Position numbers and translations under genes: made by a program
Origin: JANNYA01 sp031422315
Lineage (GTDB): Bacteria > Pseudomonadota > Gammaproteobacteria > Xanthomonadales > SZUA-5
Assembly: GCA_031422315.1 (NCBI GenBank)
Contig: JANOQN010000073.1
Location: forward strand, 70,230-134,229
DNA: 64,000 nt
Reading direction: 5' to 3'
Notes under the pieces: generated by a model
Told to the model about the DNA's origin: nothing
The model's input: only the letters and a program-made list of their open reading frames with translations
The model's database searches: none
Part shown: piece by piece, positions 44,027-51,800 of the stretch
Position numbering within the stretch: position 1 is the stretch's first letter
How the letters are laid out: the number at the start of each line of letters is the position of its first letter

Positions 44027-44160
44027 GCCATGCTCAGCGCGGGCTACCATTATCGCGGTCGGCATGGTTACCTTTACGAAGCCTGCAATGACCCGCCCGC
44101 TTGCAATGCACCTAATCCCGCACCGCCCGGCGCGCAGCTGCTTTACGCTGCATGTAATAC
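44027..44160 (+). pseudogene. 134-bp remnant of a fourth C-terminal domain copy
   Basis: From GCCATGCTCAGCGCGGGCTA onward it matches the middle of the domain (MLSAGYHYRGRHGYLYEAC through LLYAACNT) and then loses similarity abruptly. The 72-codon open frame starting at 44030 continues into unrelated sequence and is not a gene. It marks a deletion or recombination end of the array. Confidence 0.9.
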
Positions 44161-44245
44161 AGACGCATACTCATTGTCTGCTAGGAGGAGCAACGCCGCT
44201 GGGAAGTCCAAAAAATGTGCAAACTTGTTCATAGCGGTCTTCACC

Positions 44246-44331
44246 TAAACGGGGAACTTTTAATGTTGAAAAACTTCAACAAATCAGGACGTTTGAGCAG
44301 AATTAGCAGCGGTCAACTGCGGTTTTTAGGT
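44246..44331. repeat. Second member of the MITE-like family
   Basis: On the minus strand the right end reads CCTAAAAACCGCAGTTGACC and continues GCTGCTAATTCTG, matching the left end of the element at 2210 in about 30 of 34 bases. The other end is probably the CCTAAACGGGGAACTT at 44247, a weaker match, giving an ~86-bp element. Its right end supplies the TAA stop of the glycosyltransferase gene. Confidence 0.6.
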
Positions 44332-45411
44332 TGAAGCAGTAGGTGTGCATAGACCCCGCACCAACCCCGCTACATGCGCACGATACTTATCCTGCCCAAA
44401 CCGCGCCTGGGCAGCCGCCGCCAAGGCAGCGCCGCGTGGGCTACGCGCAGCTTTGAGTATTGTTTCGACAAGGTTTGACTCGTTCGCGATAAACCCTAGC
44501 GCGCCATCGGCGAGTGGATCGACACTGCCATCTACGCCCATGCCCAATGCGGGCAAACCTGAGGCCATCGCTTCCAAAAAGGTAATCCCGAAACCCTCAC
44601 CGGTTGACGGCATGACGAATACATCGGCCTGCGAATAGATTTGTGGCAGCAAGGTTGCGCTTACGCTGTCTAAAAACTCCACGCAATTTGATACGTCTAG
44701 CTGCGCCGCTAACGCTACCAACCTGGGCTTATCATCGCCCTGGCCGACGATTTGATAGTGGCAATTGGGCACCTTGGTTTTCAACTCGGGCAGCGCGCGA
44801 ATAATCCGGTCATGGCCCTTGTAAGCCTCACCTGCTGATAGCCGCCCAACGGTTAACAAACGCAGACTATCCCTATGCTGCTGCTGGCGATCTTGCACGT
44901 GAAACACCGGATTGACGGTATTGGGCAGCACTTTGACGCGCGCGTCAGGCAGCGGGCACCAGCTCAAAAAACGCCTGCGGGTATAGCGGCTAACAGCTGT
45001 TACTGAGCTGGCTTGGGCACAGGCATATGCGCGCAAACGGCTGGGGCGGCTCCAGGCATCAATGCCATGCAGCTGGAGCCAAAACTGCACATTCGTCAAG
45101 CGTTTAATGACTAGCGCAACCGGGCTCATATATACGTGCCCACAAAACACCAGCGCATCTATCGGCGCATCTTTAGCCAAAGCGCGCGCCATGCTGAGCG
45201 CTTTGCTGGCGAAGGCAAATTTGCCGGGGCGCACCACAAAGCACTGCACTTTTTCTGGCACCTCGGTTTCAGGATTGCCATTGCGACACAGCAAATGAAT
45301 CTGCCGAACTTCAGGGCTCAGCGCCAAGGCTTGCATCAAATCCAAGTTGTAGCGCGCAATGCCACCGCCCTGCCCTGGGCCGTCGGTAAGCAGCATCAGA
45401 ATGCTCAGCAT
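44326..45411 (-). CDS. GT-B glycosyltransferase, family 4 (GT1-like fold)
   Basis: 361 residues. N-terminal MLSILMLLTDGPGQGGGIARY is the usual glycine loop for nucleotide-sugar transferases of this fold. VGRLSAGEAYKGHDRIIRAL and VMPSTGEGFGITFLEAMASG (the EX7E motif, donor binding) follow. Likely adds a sugar to a polysaccharide or glycoconjugate at the cytosolic membrane face. It overlaps the asnB-like gene by 7 bases. Its stop codon lies in the end of a MITE-like repeat, so the natural C-terminus may have been altered by insertion. Confidence 0.9.
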   Translation of the reverse strand: MLSILMLLTDGPGQGGGIARYNLDLMQALALSPEVRQIHLLCRNGNPETEVPEKVQCFVVRPGKFAFASKALSMARALAKDAPIDALVFCGHVYMSPVALVIKRLTNVQFWLQLHGIDAWSRPSRLRAYACAQASSVTAVSRYTRRRFLSWCPLPDARVKVLPNTVNPVFHVQDRQQQHRDSLRLLTVGRLSAGEAYKGHDRIIRALPELKTKVPNCHYQIVGQGDDKPRLVALAAQLDVSNCVEFLDSVSATLLPQIYSQADVFVMPSTGEGFGITFLEAMASGLPALGMGVDGSVDPLADGALGFIANESNLVETILKAARSPRGAALAAAAQARFGQDKYRAHVAGLVRGLCTPTAST

Positions 45412-47234
45412 TCGCTGTAAGCCTCAGCGATCGCCACCGCAAATCGGCGCGACCAATGTTGGCGCTTCGCGGCTAAAAATTGGTATTTACGCCAGCCATC
45501 AAACTGTGGATCGGTCTTGAGCCATGCGGCGACCGGCGTGGCAAAGCCGGTTTTGGCGCGCTGCCAAATATGTTCTGGCAATGCTTGGTTCGGGCTGCCG
45601 GCAATCCAGCGCTTGCCCGCACCGTTTTGAAACTGCGCCAACATCGGCGCAAGCTGACGATGTAATTCAACGTCAACCATGGGCGTGCGCACTTCTAAGC
45701 TGTGTGCCATGCTGGCCCAATCGGTATCGCGCAGCAGCTGATTACGCAGGTAGCGCGTTGATTCCAACACCGACACTTGACTTGCCGCATCGAGGCTGAG
45801 CGCAGCCGCTGGCATCGCCTGCGATTGCAATCTAGCTAAGCCATCGCGCACCACTTCCGACGGCAGCAGAAATTTTAGTTCCCAAGGCATGAACAGGCCG
45901 CGCTTTATTTGATAGCAGCCTAACCAGTCGCGCCCCATTTCAAACACCGCTGGCGCTTTAGGATTCAATCCGGTTGCCGCTGCTATGCCGCGCGCAACTT
46001 GGCGAAATGCCGTACTCATCAGCGGCAAACGCGCCAGATAGCGGAGTCGATATAGCTTAGGAACATCATTAAAATTACCGTAGCCGGCGAATAGCTCATC
46101 GCCGCCCACACCGCTCAACGCAACTTTCAAGCCCGCGCGCGCTGCCGCTGCTGACACCAAATAGCTATTAAAGCCGTCAATACTGGGTTGATCCATTGCA
46201 CTGAGCAACTTGGGCAAATGCGAGGCAAATTCGGCTTGGCTAATCGTGATGGTTTCATGCCGGGTTTGATAGCGCTTTGCGATTTCTTCAGCCAAAGGCG
46301 ACTCATCATTGTGGGTGCCAACGAACTCGGCAAAGCGCAGCGTGCAGGTGCGAATTTCACCAAGCGATTGTTCGCGCATTAATGCCACCAGCGCGCCGGA
46401 ATCCACCCCTGCTGATAAAAACGCACCGACCGGCACGTCGGCAATCAAATGCGCGCGCACGCTGTCTTTTAGCGCGCTGGCAACCCGCGCTTGCGCAGCT
46501 GCGTCACTCAGCACCAGATTTGAACCGCTCGTTTGATAATGATCTTCCAACGCATAAAAGCGCTTGGGCTCAGCTACGCCGGCGGCGCTGATCGTTTGAT
46601 AGTGCCCAGCCGGCAGAGCACGAATGCCCTGAAACCAAGTGAATGGTTCCGGCACGCTAGCCCACAGATAATAGCCCACCTGCGCGGCTGGATCTAACGT
46701 TAAATCAACGCCGGGCGCCTGCTTTAAAGCTTTGACTGAGGAGGCAAAATGCATGCGCCAGCCATCGTCGGCTACATACAGCGGCTTGATGCCGTAGGGG
46801 TCGCGCGCCAAATGCAGCTCATTGCTGCGCTGATCATAAAGCGCAAACGCATACATGCCGCGCAGCCGCTGCAAAATGCCGTTTAGGCCAAACTGCCGAT
46901 AGCCCAGCAACAGCACTTCCGTATCAGATTGCGTGCGAAAAATTACGCCAAGCTGGATCAGCTCTTGCTTGATCTCGAGAAAGTTGTAGATTTCACCGTT
47001 GAAGGCGATCACTTGCGCGGCATCGCTCGTTGCCATGGGCTGCGCCGCGCGCGGATCCAGATCAATAATCGACAGACGCCGATGCCCAAGCGCCATGCTG
47101 GCATCGGCATTTTGCCAGTAGCCAAAGCCATCCGGGCCTCGCAGGCTCATGCTATCGCGCACGCGCTCCACCACGGTGCGATCAACCGGGCTAGCAGCAT
47201 AGTGATAGGCGAATTGGCCGTTAATTCCGCACAT
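45405..47234 (-). CDS. asnB: Asparagine synthase-like glutamine amidotransferase
   Basis: 609 residues. Class II glutaminase N-terminus MCGINGQFAYH with catalytic Cys2, LRGPDGFGYW and AFNGEIYNF; synthetase domain with PPi-loop SAGVDSGALVALMRE and ALSGVGGDELFAGYGNF. Could make asparagine, but this subfamily often amidates sugars or peptides in polysaccharide clusters, and its 7-base overlap with a glycosyltransferase supports that. No other polysaccharide genes flank it here. Confidence 0.9.
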   Translation of the reverse strand: MCGINGQFAYHYAASPVDRTVVERVRDSMSLRGPDGFGYWQNADASMALGHRRLSIIDLDPRAAQPMATSDAAQVIAFNGEIYNFLEIKQELIQLGVIFRTQSDTEVLLLGYRQFGLNGILQRLRGMYAFALYDQRSNELHLARDPYGIKPLYVADDGWRMHFASSVKALKQAPGVDLTLDPAAQVGYYLWASVPEPFTWFQGIRALPAGHYQTISAAGVAEPKRFYALEDHYQTSGSNLVLSDAAAQARVASALKDSVRAHLIADVPVGAFLSAGVDSGALVALMREQSLGEIRTCTLRFAEFVGTHNDESPLAEEIAKRYQTRHETITISQAEFASHLPKLLSAMDQPSIDGFNSYLVSAAAARAGLKVALSGVGGDELFAGYGNFNDVPKLYRLRYLARLPLMSTAFRQVARGIAAATGLNPKAPAVFEMGRDWLGCYQIKRGLFMPWELKFLLPSEVVRDGLARLQSQAMPAAALSLDAASQVSVLESTRYLRNQLLRDTDWASMAHSLEVRTPMVDVELHRQLAPMLAQFQNGAGKRWIAGSPNQALPEHIWQRAKTGFATPVAAWLKTDPQFDGWRKYQFLAAKRQHWSRRFAVAIAEAYSEC

Positions 47235-47337
47235 GGTTGGCCTGAAGCGTTATTTGATAATTCATGTGGTACCTAATTTAATTGATATGACAACCAAAAT
47301 TTGCTTCATTGAGGCTATGCTTCAGCCTCCAATAAAC

Positions 47338-47430
47338 CGTCATTCCCGCGAAGGCGGGAACCCAGGCGCCATAAGCGTTTGCTTGAGCTTTGACAACTGT
47401 AACTGGGTCCCCGCCTTCGCGTGGATGACG
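47338..47430. repeat. Paired-palindrome intergenic repeat, family 1, copy C
   Basis: CGTCATTCCCGCGAAGGCGG at the left and CCGCCTTCGCGTGGATGACG at the right. Between asnB and ubiA. The spacer lacks the ACAGGTGTC core of the other copies and is the most diverged. Confidence 0.88.
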
Positions 47431-47498
47431 GCAATGAACAGCGACTTTCAAGGGATAAACTAATATTAGTTCAGTTTGCGCTTGCCGAACCACGCTTA

Positions 47499-48503
47499 TC
47501 AAAGAGCCCCACCCAACCCCAACAACACACTCACAAACAGCGTCAAACCAACCCACTGATTCGCTAAAAACGCGCCCAAACAGCGCGCCGGTTCACGCCC
47601 CTTGGCATAGTAAATCTGCCCGGCAAATTGCAGTGCGATAAGTGCCAGCCCAAAATAATAATAGTGATTGAGCTGACTGGCTCGCCCCAACGCAATCAGC
47701 GTCAGTAGCATCATGCAAAACATCGCTGAAATCGCTGCCAAATCCAAATCGCCAAACAATATCGCGGTGGATTTCGCACCCGCTTCAATATCATCGTCTC
47801 GATCTACCATCGCATAAAGCGTGTCGTAGGCTAGCGTCCAAATCCAGTTTGCGCAAAACAGCAGCCAGCAGCTGGCATCAGGAACTTGGCCTGATGCGGT
47901 ATAGGCCATCGGAATGCCCATGCTAAAGGCCAAACCCAACACCGCCTGCGGCATGTAGGTGTAGCGCTTGCAAAACGGATATAGCACCGCGATCACTGCT
48001 GCCAGCAGTGCGAACAAGATGGTGTTTTGATTGCTCAAACTCACCAGCGCTAACGCCATCAGCATCAGCACTACAAACGCGATGATCGCGCTGCGTGGGC
48101 TCAATGCGCCAGAAACTAGCGGCCGTGAAGATGTGCGCTTGACGCTGCCATCAAGCCACTGATCGGCGTAATCATTGACTACGCAGCCGGCGCTGCGCAT
48201 CAATACCGTACCGAGGCTAAAAATCACGATAAGTAGCGGCGCAGGCGCGCCTTGATTGGCGAGTAGCAGCGCACAAATTGTCGGCCACAGCAGCAAGTAA
48301 ATACCAACCGGGCGATCCAGGCGCAGCAGCGCAATCAGTGCGCGCCAAGTGGGAACCGAGCTGGCTTGATTCGCAATTTCAGAAGCCGCAACGCCATCGG
48401 CTAGGCGCACCACCACAGGCCCGTTCGGCGTTTGCTGCACCTGGTAGCGCGGCGCATAAGGCTTTGCGGGTACGCTGGGCGATGGATTGGTCGGCAAACT
48501 CAC
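47499..48503 (-). CDS. ubiA: 4-hydroxybenzoate octaprenyltransferase (ubiquinone biosynthesis)
   Basis: Joins a polyprenyl chain to 4-hydroxybenzoate at the inner membrane. 334 residues with about eight hydrophobic segments. The first Asp motif is NDYADQWLDGSVKRTSSRPL and the second YDTLYAMVDRDDD, both typical of UbiA. The GTG start gives a ~50-residue hydrophilic N-terminal extension before the usual WRALIALLRLDRPVGIYLLL; no better start is seen inside it. Entericidin gene lies 17 bases upstream. Confidence 0.93.
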   Translation of the reverse strand: MSLPTNPSPSVPAKPYAPRYQVQQTPNGPVVVRLADGVAASEIANQASSVPTWRALIALLRLDRPVGIYLLLWPTICALLLANQGAPAPLLIVIFSLGTVLMRSAGCVVNDYADQWLDGSVKRTSSRPLVSGALSPRSAIIAFVVLMLMALALVSLSNQNTILFALLAAVIAVLYPFCKRYTYMPQAVLGLAFSMGIPMAYTASGQVPDASCWLLFCANWIWTLAYDTLYAMVDRDDDIEAGAKSTAILFGDLDLAAISAMFCMMLLTLIALGRASQLNHYYYFGLALIALQFAGQIYYAKGREPARCLGAFLANQWVGLTLFVSVLLGLGGAL

Positions 48504-48520
48504 GCTGAAATACAGGTCAA

Positions 48521-48676
48521 TCAGCTGGTTTTATCTGCGCCGCGCTGGATTACTTCACCAGCCTTTTCGATGTCTTTGCCAACACCGCGCACAGTGTTAC
48601 AGCCGATCAAGGCGAGTATTGCCGCGCACAATGTCAAAACCGTCAAACGTCGAAAAAGTGCTTTACTGAGTTTCAT
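48521..48676 (-). CDS. ecnB: Entericidin-type small lipoprotein
   Basis: 51 residues from MKLSKALFRRLTVLT, with GGA 7 bases upstream. Lipoprotein signal ending LALIGC, then the entericidin pattern NTVRGVGKDIEKAGEVIQ. A further upstream open frame of 19 codons is not needed. Entericidin A/B homologues are small envelope lipoproteins linked to stationary phase; here the role is inferred from sequence only. Confidence 0.88.
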   Translation of the reverse strand: MKLSKALFRRLTVLTLCAAILALIGCNTVRGVGKDIEKAGEVIQRGADKTS

Positions 48677-48727
48677 GAAAAAGTCCATGTAGAGGTAGAT
48701 AAACAGCTTGTTAGAACGCTTCACACT

Positions 48728-48805
48728 CGTCATTGCGAACGCAGTGAAGCAATCTCAATACACGTCAAATCAAATGCAAGATTGCGTCCTGTGCTCGCAA
48801 TGACG
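48728..48805. repeat. Paired-palindrome intergenic repeat, family 2
   Basis: CGTCATTGCGAACGCAGTGA-AGCAATCT at the left is inverted against the right half, whose reverse complement reads CGTCATTGCGAGCACAGGAC-GCAATCTT. A common proteobacterial intergenic repeat type, distinct from family 1. Single copy here. Confidence 0.85.
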
Positions 48806-48874
48806 AGCTAACGCGTAGTTGATAGGACGAAGTCGAAACATTTCAAAATACAAACGTAGGCCGACTATTCTAAA

Positions 48875-49969
48875 TCATCCTCGAGCCTGAAAATACGCCA
48901 TAGCGCTCAGCTGCTGCCATTGCCTGGTTTGTTCGCGAAAAGCGAAAGCGGATTCCAACACTGCTCTAGCCAACGCTTGATTGCCGACTCGCTCGTTCAG
49001 CACTGCGTCCGAGGTGGTACGCAGCGCGGCTAAAATATCCGGTGGTAAGCGGCGAATTTCAACATTTCCAAGTGCACCCAGTTCGCCTAAGGCGCGCTGA
49101 TTGCGCACCGCATAGACGGCTTGCAGCTCTAACGTGAGCAGCTTACAGGCATGATCAACCGCAATTCTGAGCGGCTCGGGCAATTCACTGAGTGCGCGCT
49201 CATTGACCAAGGCTTCTAAAATCATCGCCGGCTCCTGCCAGCCAGGAAAGTAATAAAAACGCGCGCTCTGATGCAAACCGAGCGCCATATCATTCCACGG
49301 CCCCATCCATTCGGCGGCGTCTAGCGCGCCGCTTTCTAATGCTGGGGCAATATCTAACGGCGCGGTGGTCTGCACGTCCGCTCCCAAACGGCTGAGCACC
49401 TCGCCCGCTAACCCGGCCGCTCTAATTTTAAGCCGCCGAATTGAGCGCACGCCGCGCAATTCGCGCTTGAACCAGCCAGCCATTTGCATATCCGTGCTGC
49501 CGGCCGGGTAAGGCACGAGGCCAAAGTAGCGATACAGCGATTGCCAAAGCTCCAGGCCGCCGCCCGCGTAGAGCCAGCTCAGCATCTCGTGGCTATTTAG
49601 CCCGAATGGCACCGCACAAAAGAACGCTGCCGCATCCGATTTGCCTTGCCAGTAGTAGCTTGCGCTGTGGCCGATTTCGGCCTTGCCATTGGCGACATGA
49701 TCAAACACTTCAAAGGCATTACAGCGTTCGCCAGCGAAATGCACCTGCACTCGCATTTTGCCGTTTGACTGCGTTTGAATCAGCTCTGCCAAGCGCAAGG
49801 AAGCATCGCTCAAGCCCGGCATATCTTTGCCCCATGAGCACACCATATTCCACACGATGGCCGATTCGACTGGCTTTTCTTCACTACAGCCTATCAGCGC
49901 CGCACTGGCCAATCCTGCGCTACCGACCCATGCGGCACGCGTAAGCAGTTGCCTGCGAGAAGGCTGCAT
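48875..49969 (-). CDS. TRAP transporter substrate-binding protein (DctP type), orphan
   Basis: 364 residues. N-terminus RRQLLTRAAWVGSAGLASAALIGC combines a Tat-like twin-Arg motif with a lipobox, so it may be exported folded and lipid-anchored. The mature part follows the DctP fold: WNMVCSWGKDMPGLSDASL, KMRVQVHFAGERCNAFEVFD, RAAGLAGEVLSRLGADVQ and ALESGALDAAEWMGPWND, resembling 2-oxoacid-binding TakP-like members. No DctQ/DctM membrane genes are adjacent; they must be elsewhere. Shares a strand with the next unknown gene, 21 bases apart. Confidence 0.88.
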   Translation of the reverse strand: MQPSRRQLLTRAAWVGSAGLASAALIGCSEEKPVESAIVWNMVCSWGKDMPGLSDASLRLAELIQTQSNGKMRVQVHFAGERCNAFEVFDHVANGKAEIGHSASYYWQGKSDAAAFFCAVPFGLNSHEMLSWLYAGGGLELWQSLYRYFGLVPYPAGSTDMQMAGWFKRELRGVRSIRRLKIRAAGLAGEVLSRLGADVQTTAPLDIAPALESGALDAAEWMGPWNDMALGLHQSARFYYFPGWQEPAMILEALVNERALSELPEPLRIAVDHACKLLTLELQAVYAVRNQRALGELGALGNVEIRRLPPDILAALRTTSDAVLNERVGNQALARAVLESAFAFREQTRQWQQLSAMAYFQARG

Positions 49970-49990
49970 CGCTTTAACTCGATTGCCGCG

Positions 49991-50845
49991 TTAGTTGCAA
50001 CGCTGCACTAACGCGACGCTGCGGGCTGCCTGCATCGCGGTTTGATCCGCATACACTTGCCGCAAATTGAGTGGAAAATCAATTTTGACTTCATAGTTTT
50101 CGCCGCCCAAATCGCGGATATTCGACAAGCCTGCAAACTGCCGCAAGCTGCGATCTTCATCCAGATAAGTCACGTCCAAACCGCTTGTAAATAGTGACAG
50201 TACGCCAGAAGGCGCAAGTTTAAACACACTGGCTGGTTTTTGATCCAGCACCACAGCGCGCAGATATTTGACCTTAAAGCCGAGATAGTCCAGCTGCGAG
50301 GGCACAATAAAATTCAGCGGTGCGCTCGTGCCAGCACGCAAGCTCGTCCAATTCAAGCGAATAAATTCATCAAAACCAGCATCGGCAACCATCGCTGCGG
50401 TAACGTTAATCTTTTCGGTTTTCAAGGATTTTTTCCCGTTTTGCCGAAACGAAATCGCCAGCTTTGCACCATCGGCTTTCAGGCCTTCCGCGTGCCCAGT
50501 GCGGCCATCGTTGAAGCTAAATTCAGGGATAAGCGGCGATTTACTCATCACCAGCGCTTTGCGCCCAAACGGTTCATTGTTCGGGCAGCGGTAAATCACC
50601 ACGCGCTCGGCAACCGCCGATTTGACGTACTTGATGTAATGCGTTTCTTTGTAGAGCATTTTGCCGCTGCTGAGCTCATAGGCTAATCCTTCATAGCCTT
50701 TGAATTGAAGCTCGGGCACAGCACTTGCAGGCGCGGTGGGCGCTACCACTTGCGCAGATACCAGCATGGGCAGCAAAAGCAACGCGCCGATGAAACCGCA
50801 GACGCAGCGCTTTGAGGCGTTCGGGTAAACAAATAATGGAATCAC
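49991..50845 (-). CDS. Unknown secreted protein
   Basis: About 284 residues from the GTG at 50845; a TTG at 50854 is also open. Signal peptide around GFIGALLLLPMLVSA. The mature part is Lys-rich and beta-rich (YEGLAYELSSGKMLYKETHY, GLSNIRDLGGENYEVKIDF) with no motif I recognise. It ends 21 bases before the TRAP binding protein gene on the same strand, so the two may be co-transcribed. Confidence 0.75.
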   Translation of the reverse strand: MIPLFVYPNASKRCVCGFIGALLLLPMLVSAQVVAPTAPASAVPELQFKGYEGLAYELSSGKMLYKETHYIKYVKSAVAERVVIYRCPNNEPFGRKALVMSKSPLIPEFSFNDGRTGHAEGLKADGAKLAISFRQNGKKSLKTEKINVTAAMVADAGFDEFIRLNWTSLRAGTSAPLNFIVPSQLDYLGFKVKYLRAVVLDQKPASVFKLAPSGVLSLFTSGLDVTYLDEDRSLRQFAGLSNIRDLGGENYEVKIDFPLNLRQVYADQTAMQAARSVALVQRCN

Positions 50846-50982
50846 AACGGCCAACCTGTAGCGTTACTTGGATCGGTTGCGAGTGTAACAGCAGCTTTGC
50901 TTAGGTTTTTAGGTGATTACCGCGGCGCGAGTTATTCAAATTGATCTGGATGTAACTTTGCCTTCCCCTAAATGAATTTTGC

Positions 50983-51097
50983 AGGCTGGGTGGAGCGAAG
51001 CGATACCCAGCACCAGTATCAATCCATTGCTCAAGCGCTTATATGCTTTTCCCAATGCTTGCGCTAATGCTGGGTATCGCTTTGCTGCACCCAGCCT
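50983..51097. repeat. Paired-palindrome intergenic repeat, family 3
   Basis: AGGCTGGGTGGAGCGAAGCG-ATACCCAGCA at the left; the right half is its inverse with 28 of 30 bases matching. Between them about 55 bases. Single copy here, ending 11 bases from the vapC reading frame end. Confidence 0.9.
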
Positions 51098-51108
51098 AAG
51101 TTACTAAT

Positions 51109-51493
51109 TCAGCGAGCAACCTTTGCACGGTATCGCACATTTGGCGCATCAACCAAATCTGCATCTTGGGTAAAGAGCAGGGCTTGATGTGCCTGCGCGG
51201 TCTGCCAAATAATTGCATCAGCCATTGCCAATTTGTAACGCACCGATGCATTCGTTGCTGCACATAATCCTTCAGTATCTAGATGTACGATTTTACCGCG
51301 ACCTCATGGCATTGGCGGCCCGGTCCGCAAAGCTTTGCCCGCGCTGTATCAAAACGCGCTTGTACACTTCGTAAATGGTGATTGAAGGAACGATGAGCTT
51401 TGACAAGTCGATAAGCGCCGGCTCAAAAAAACCAGCGTTGTCGCCGTCCGCGATGTACTCAAGCCAGCCACATGAGTCCACCACGTTCATCAT
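51109..51493 (-). pseudogene. vapC: vapC toxin (PIN RNase), frameshifted
   Basis: The 5' part encodes MMNVVDSCGWLEYIADGDNA through AANAMRSR and then stops. Reading +1 from there the rest of a VapC appears: GKIVHLDTEGLCAAT, KLAMADAIIWQTAQAHQALL and FTQDADLVDAPNVRY, ending at TGA. The four PIN acidic positions (VVD, IYE, MAD, TQD) are all present but divided between two frames, so a single base change would restore a ~128-residue toxin. It overlaps vapB by 4 bases. Real inactivation or a sequencing error. Confidence 0.85.
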
Positions 51494-51723
51494 GCCACGC
51501 TGCCTTCTAATTCACCCGAAATGTTCTCGGCATCATTTGGCACATCGGTATTTATGCCGATACACATCCCGCGAATCGCAGAAATCGGCAACTCAGGTAC
51601 CAGCTCAACTTTGTTACCTACTACGCGTGCCTCAAGCCGTTGACCAGCAACTAGATTTAGTGCTTTACGAACGTCTTTTGGTATGACAATTTGGAACTTA
51701 GGAGACAAAGCCACTGAAGTCAT
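51490..51723 (-). CDS. vapB: VapB-type antitoxin (AbrB/MazE domain)
   Basis: 77 residues. N-terminal swapped-hairpin domain: VALSPKFQIVIPKDVRKALN LVAGQ, as in SpoVT-AbrB antitoxins. C-terminal half would bind the toxin. The stop overlaps the vapC start (ATGA), the standard order for this family. The antitoxin frame is intact although the toxin is not. Confidence 0.9.
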   Translation of the reverse strand: MTSVALSPKFQIVIPKDVRKALNLVAGQRLEARVVGNKVELVPELPISAIRGMCIGINTDVPNDAENISGELEGSVA

Positions 51724-51800
51724 AAAATCAATTTCGTAAAATTAAAGGAAAACTGTAGCACATTATCGAAATATTCAAGCGGGTCCAGGTTTTTCGTTAG

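Larger units (their letters stand above)
39851..44160 (+). repeat. Tandem array of protease C-terminal domain plus partner gene, 1,399-bp period
   Basis: The marker TTAAACCGCG occurs at 39851, 41250 and 42649, exactly 1,399 bases apart both times. Each unit carries the protease C-terminal domain and a small IPTL-like gene. Unit 1 is the 3' end of the full protease; units 2 and 3 lack the protease part. A fourth piece of 134 bases (44027-44160) matches the middle of the domain. The junction around each partner stop and the next module start (about 41131-41275 and 42530-42675) is nearly identical. Confidence 0.95.

Noticed and set aside
44030..44248. 72-codon gene after the third partner
   Set aside because: Only the first ~44 codons match the protease domain and the rest is unrelated; it is a truncated remnant.
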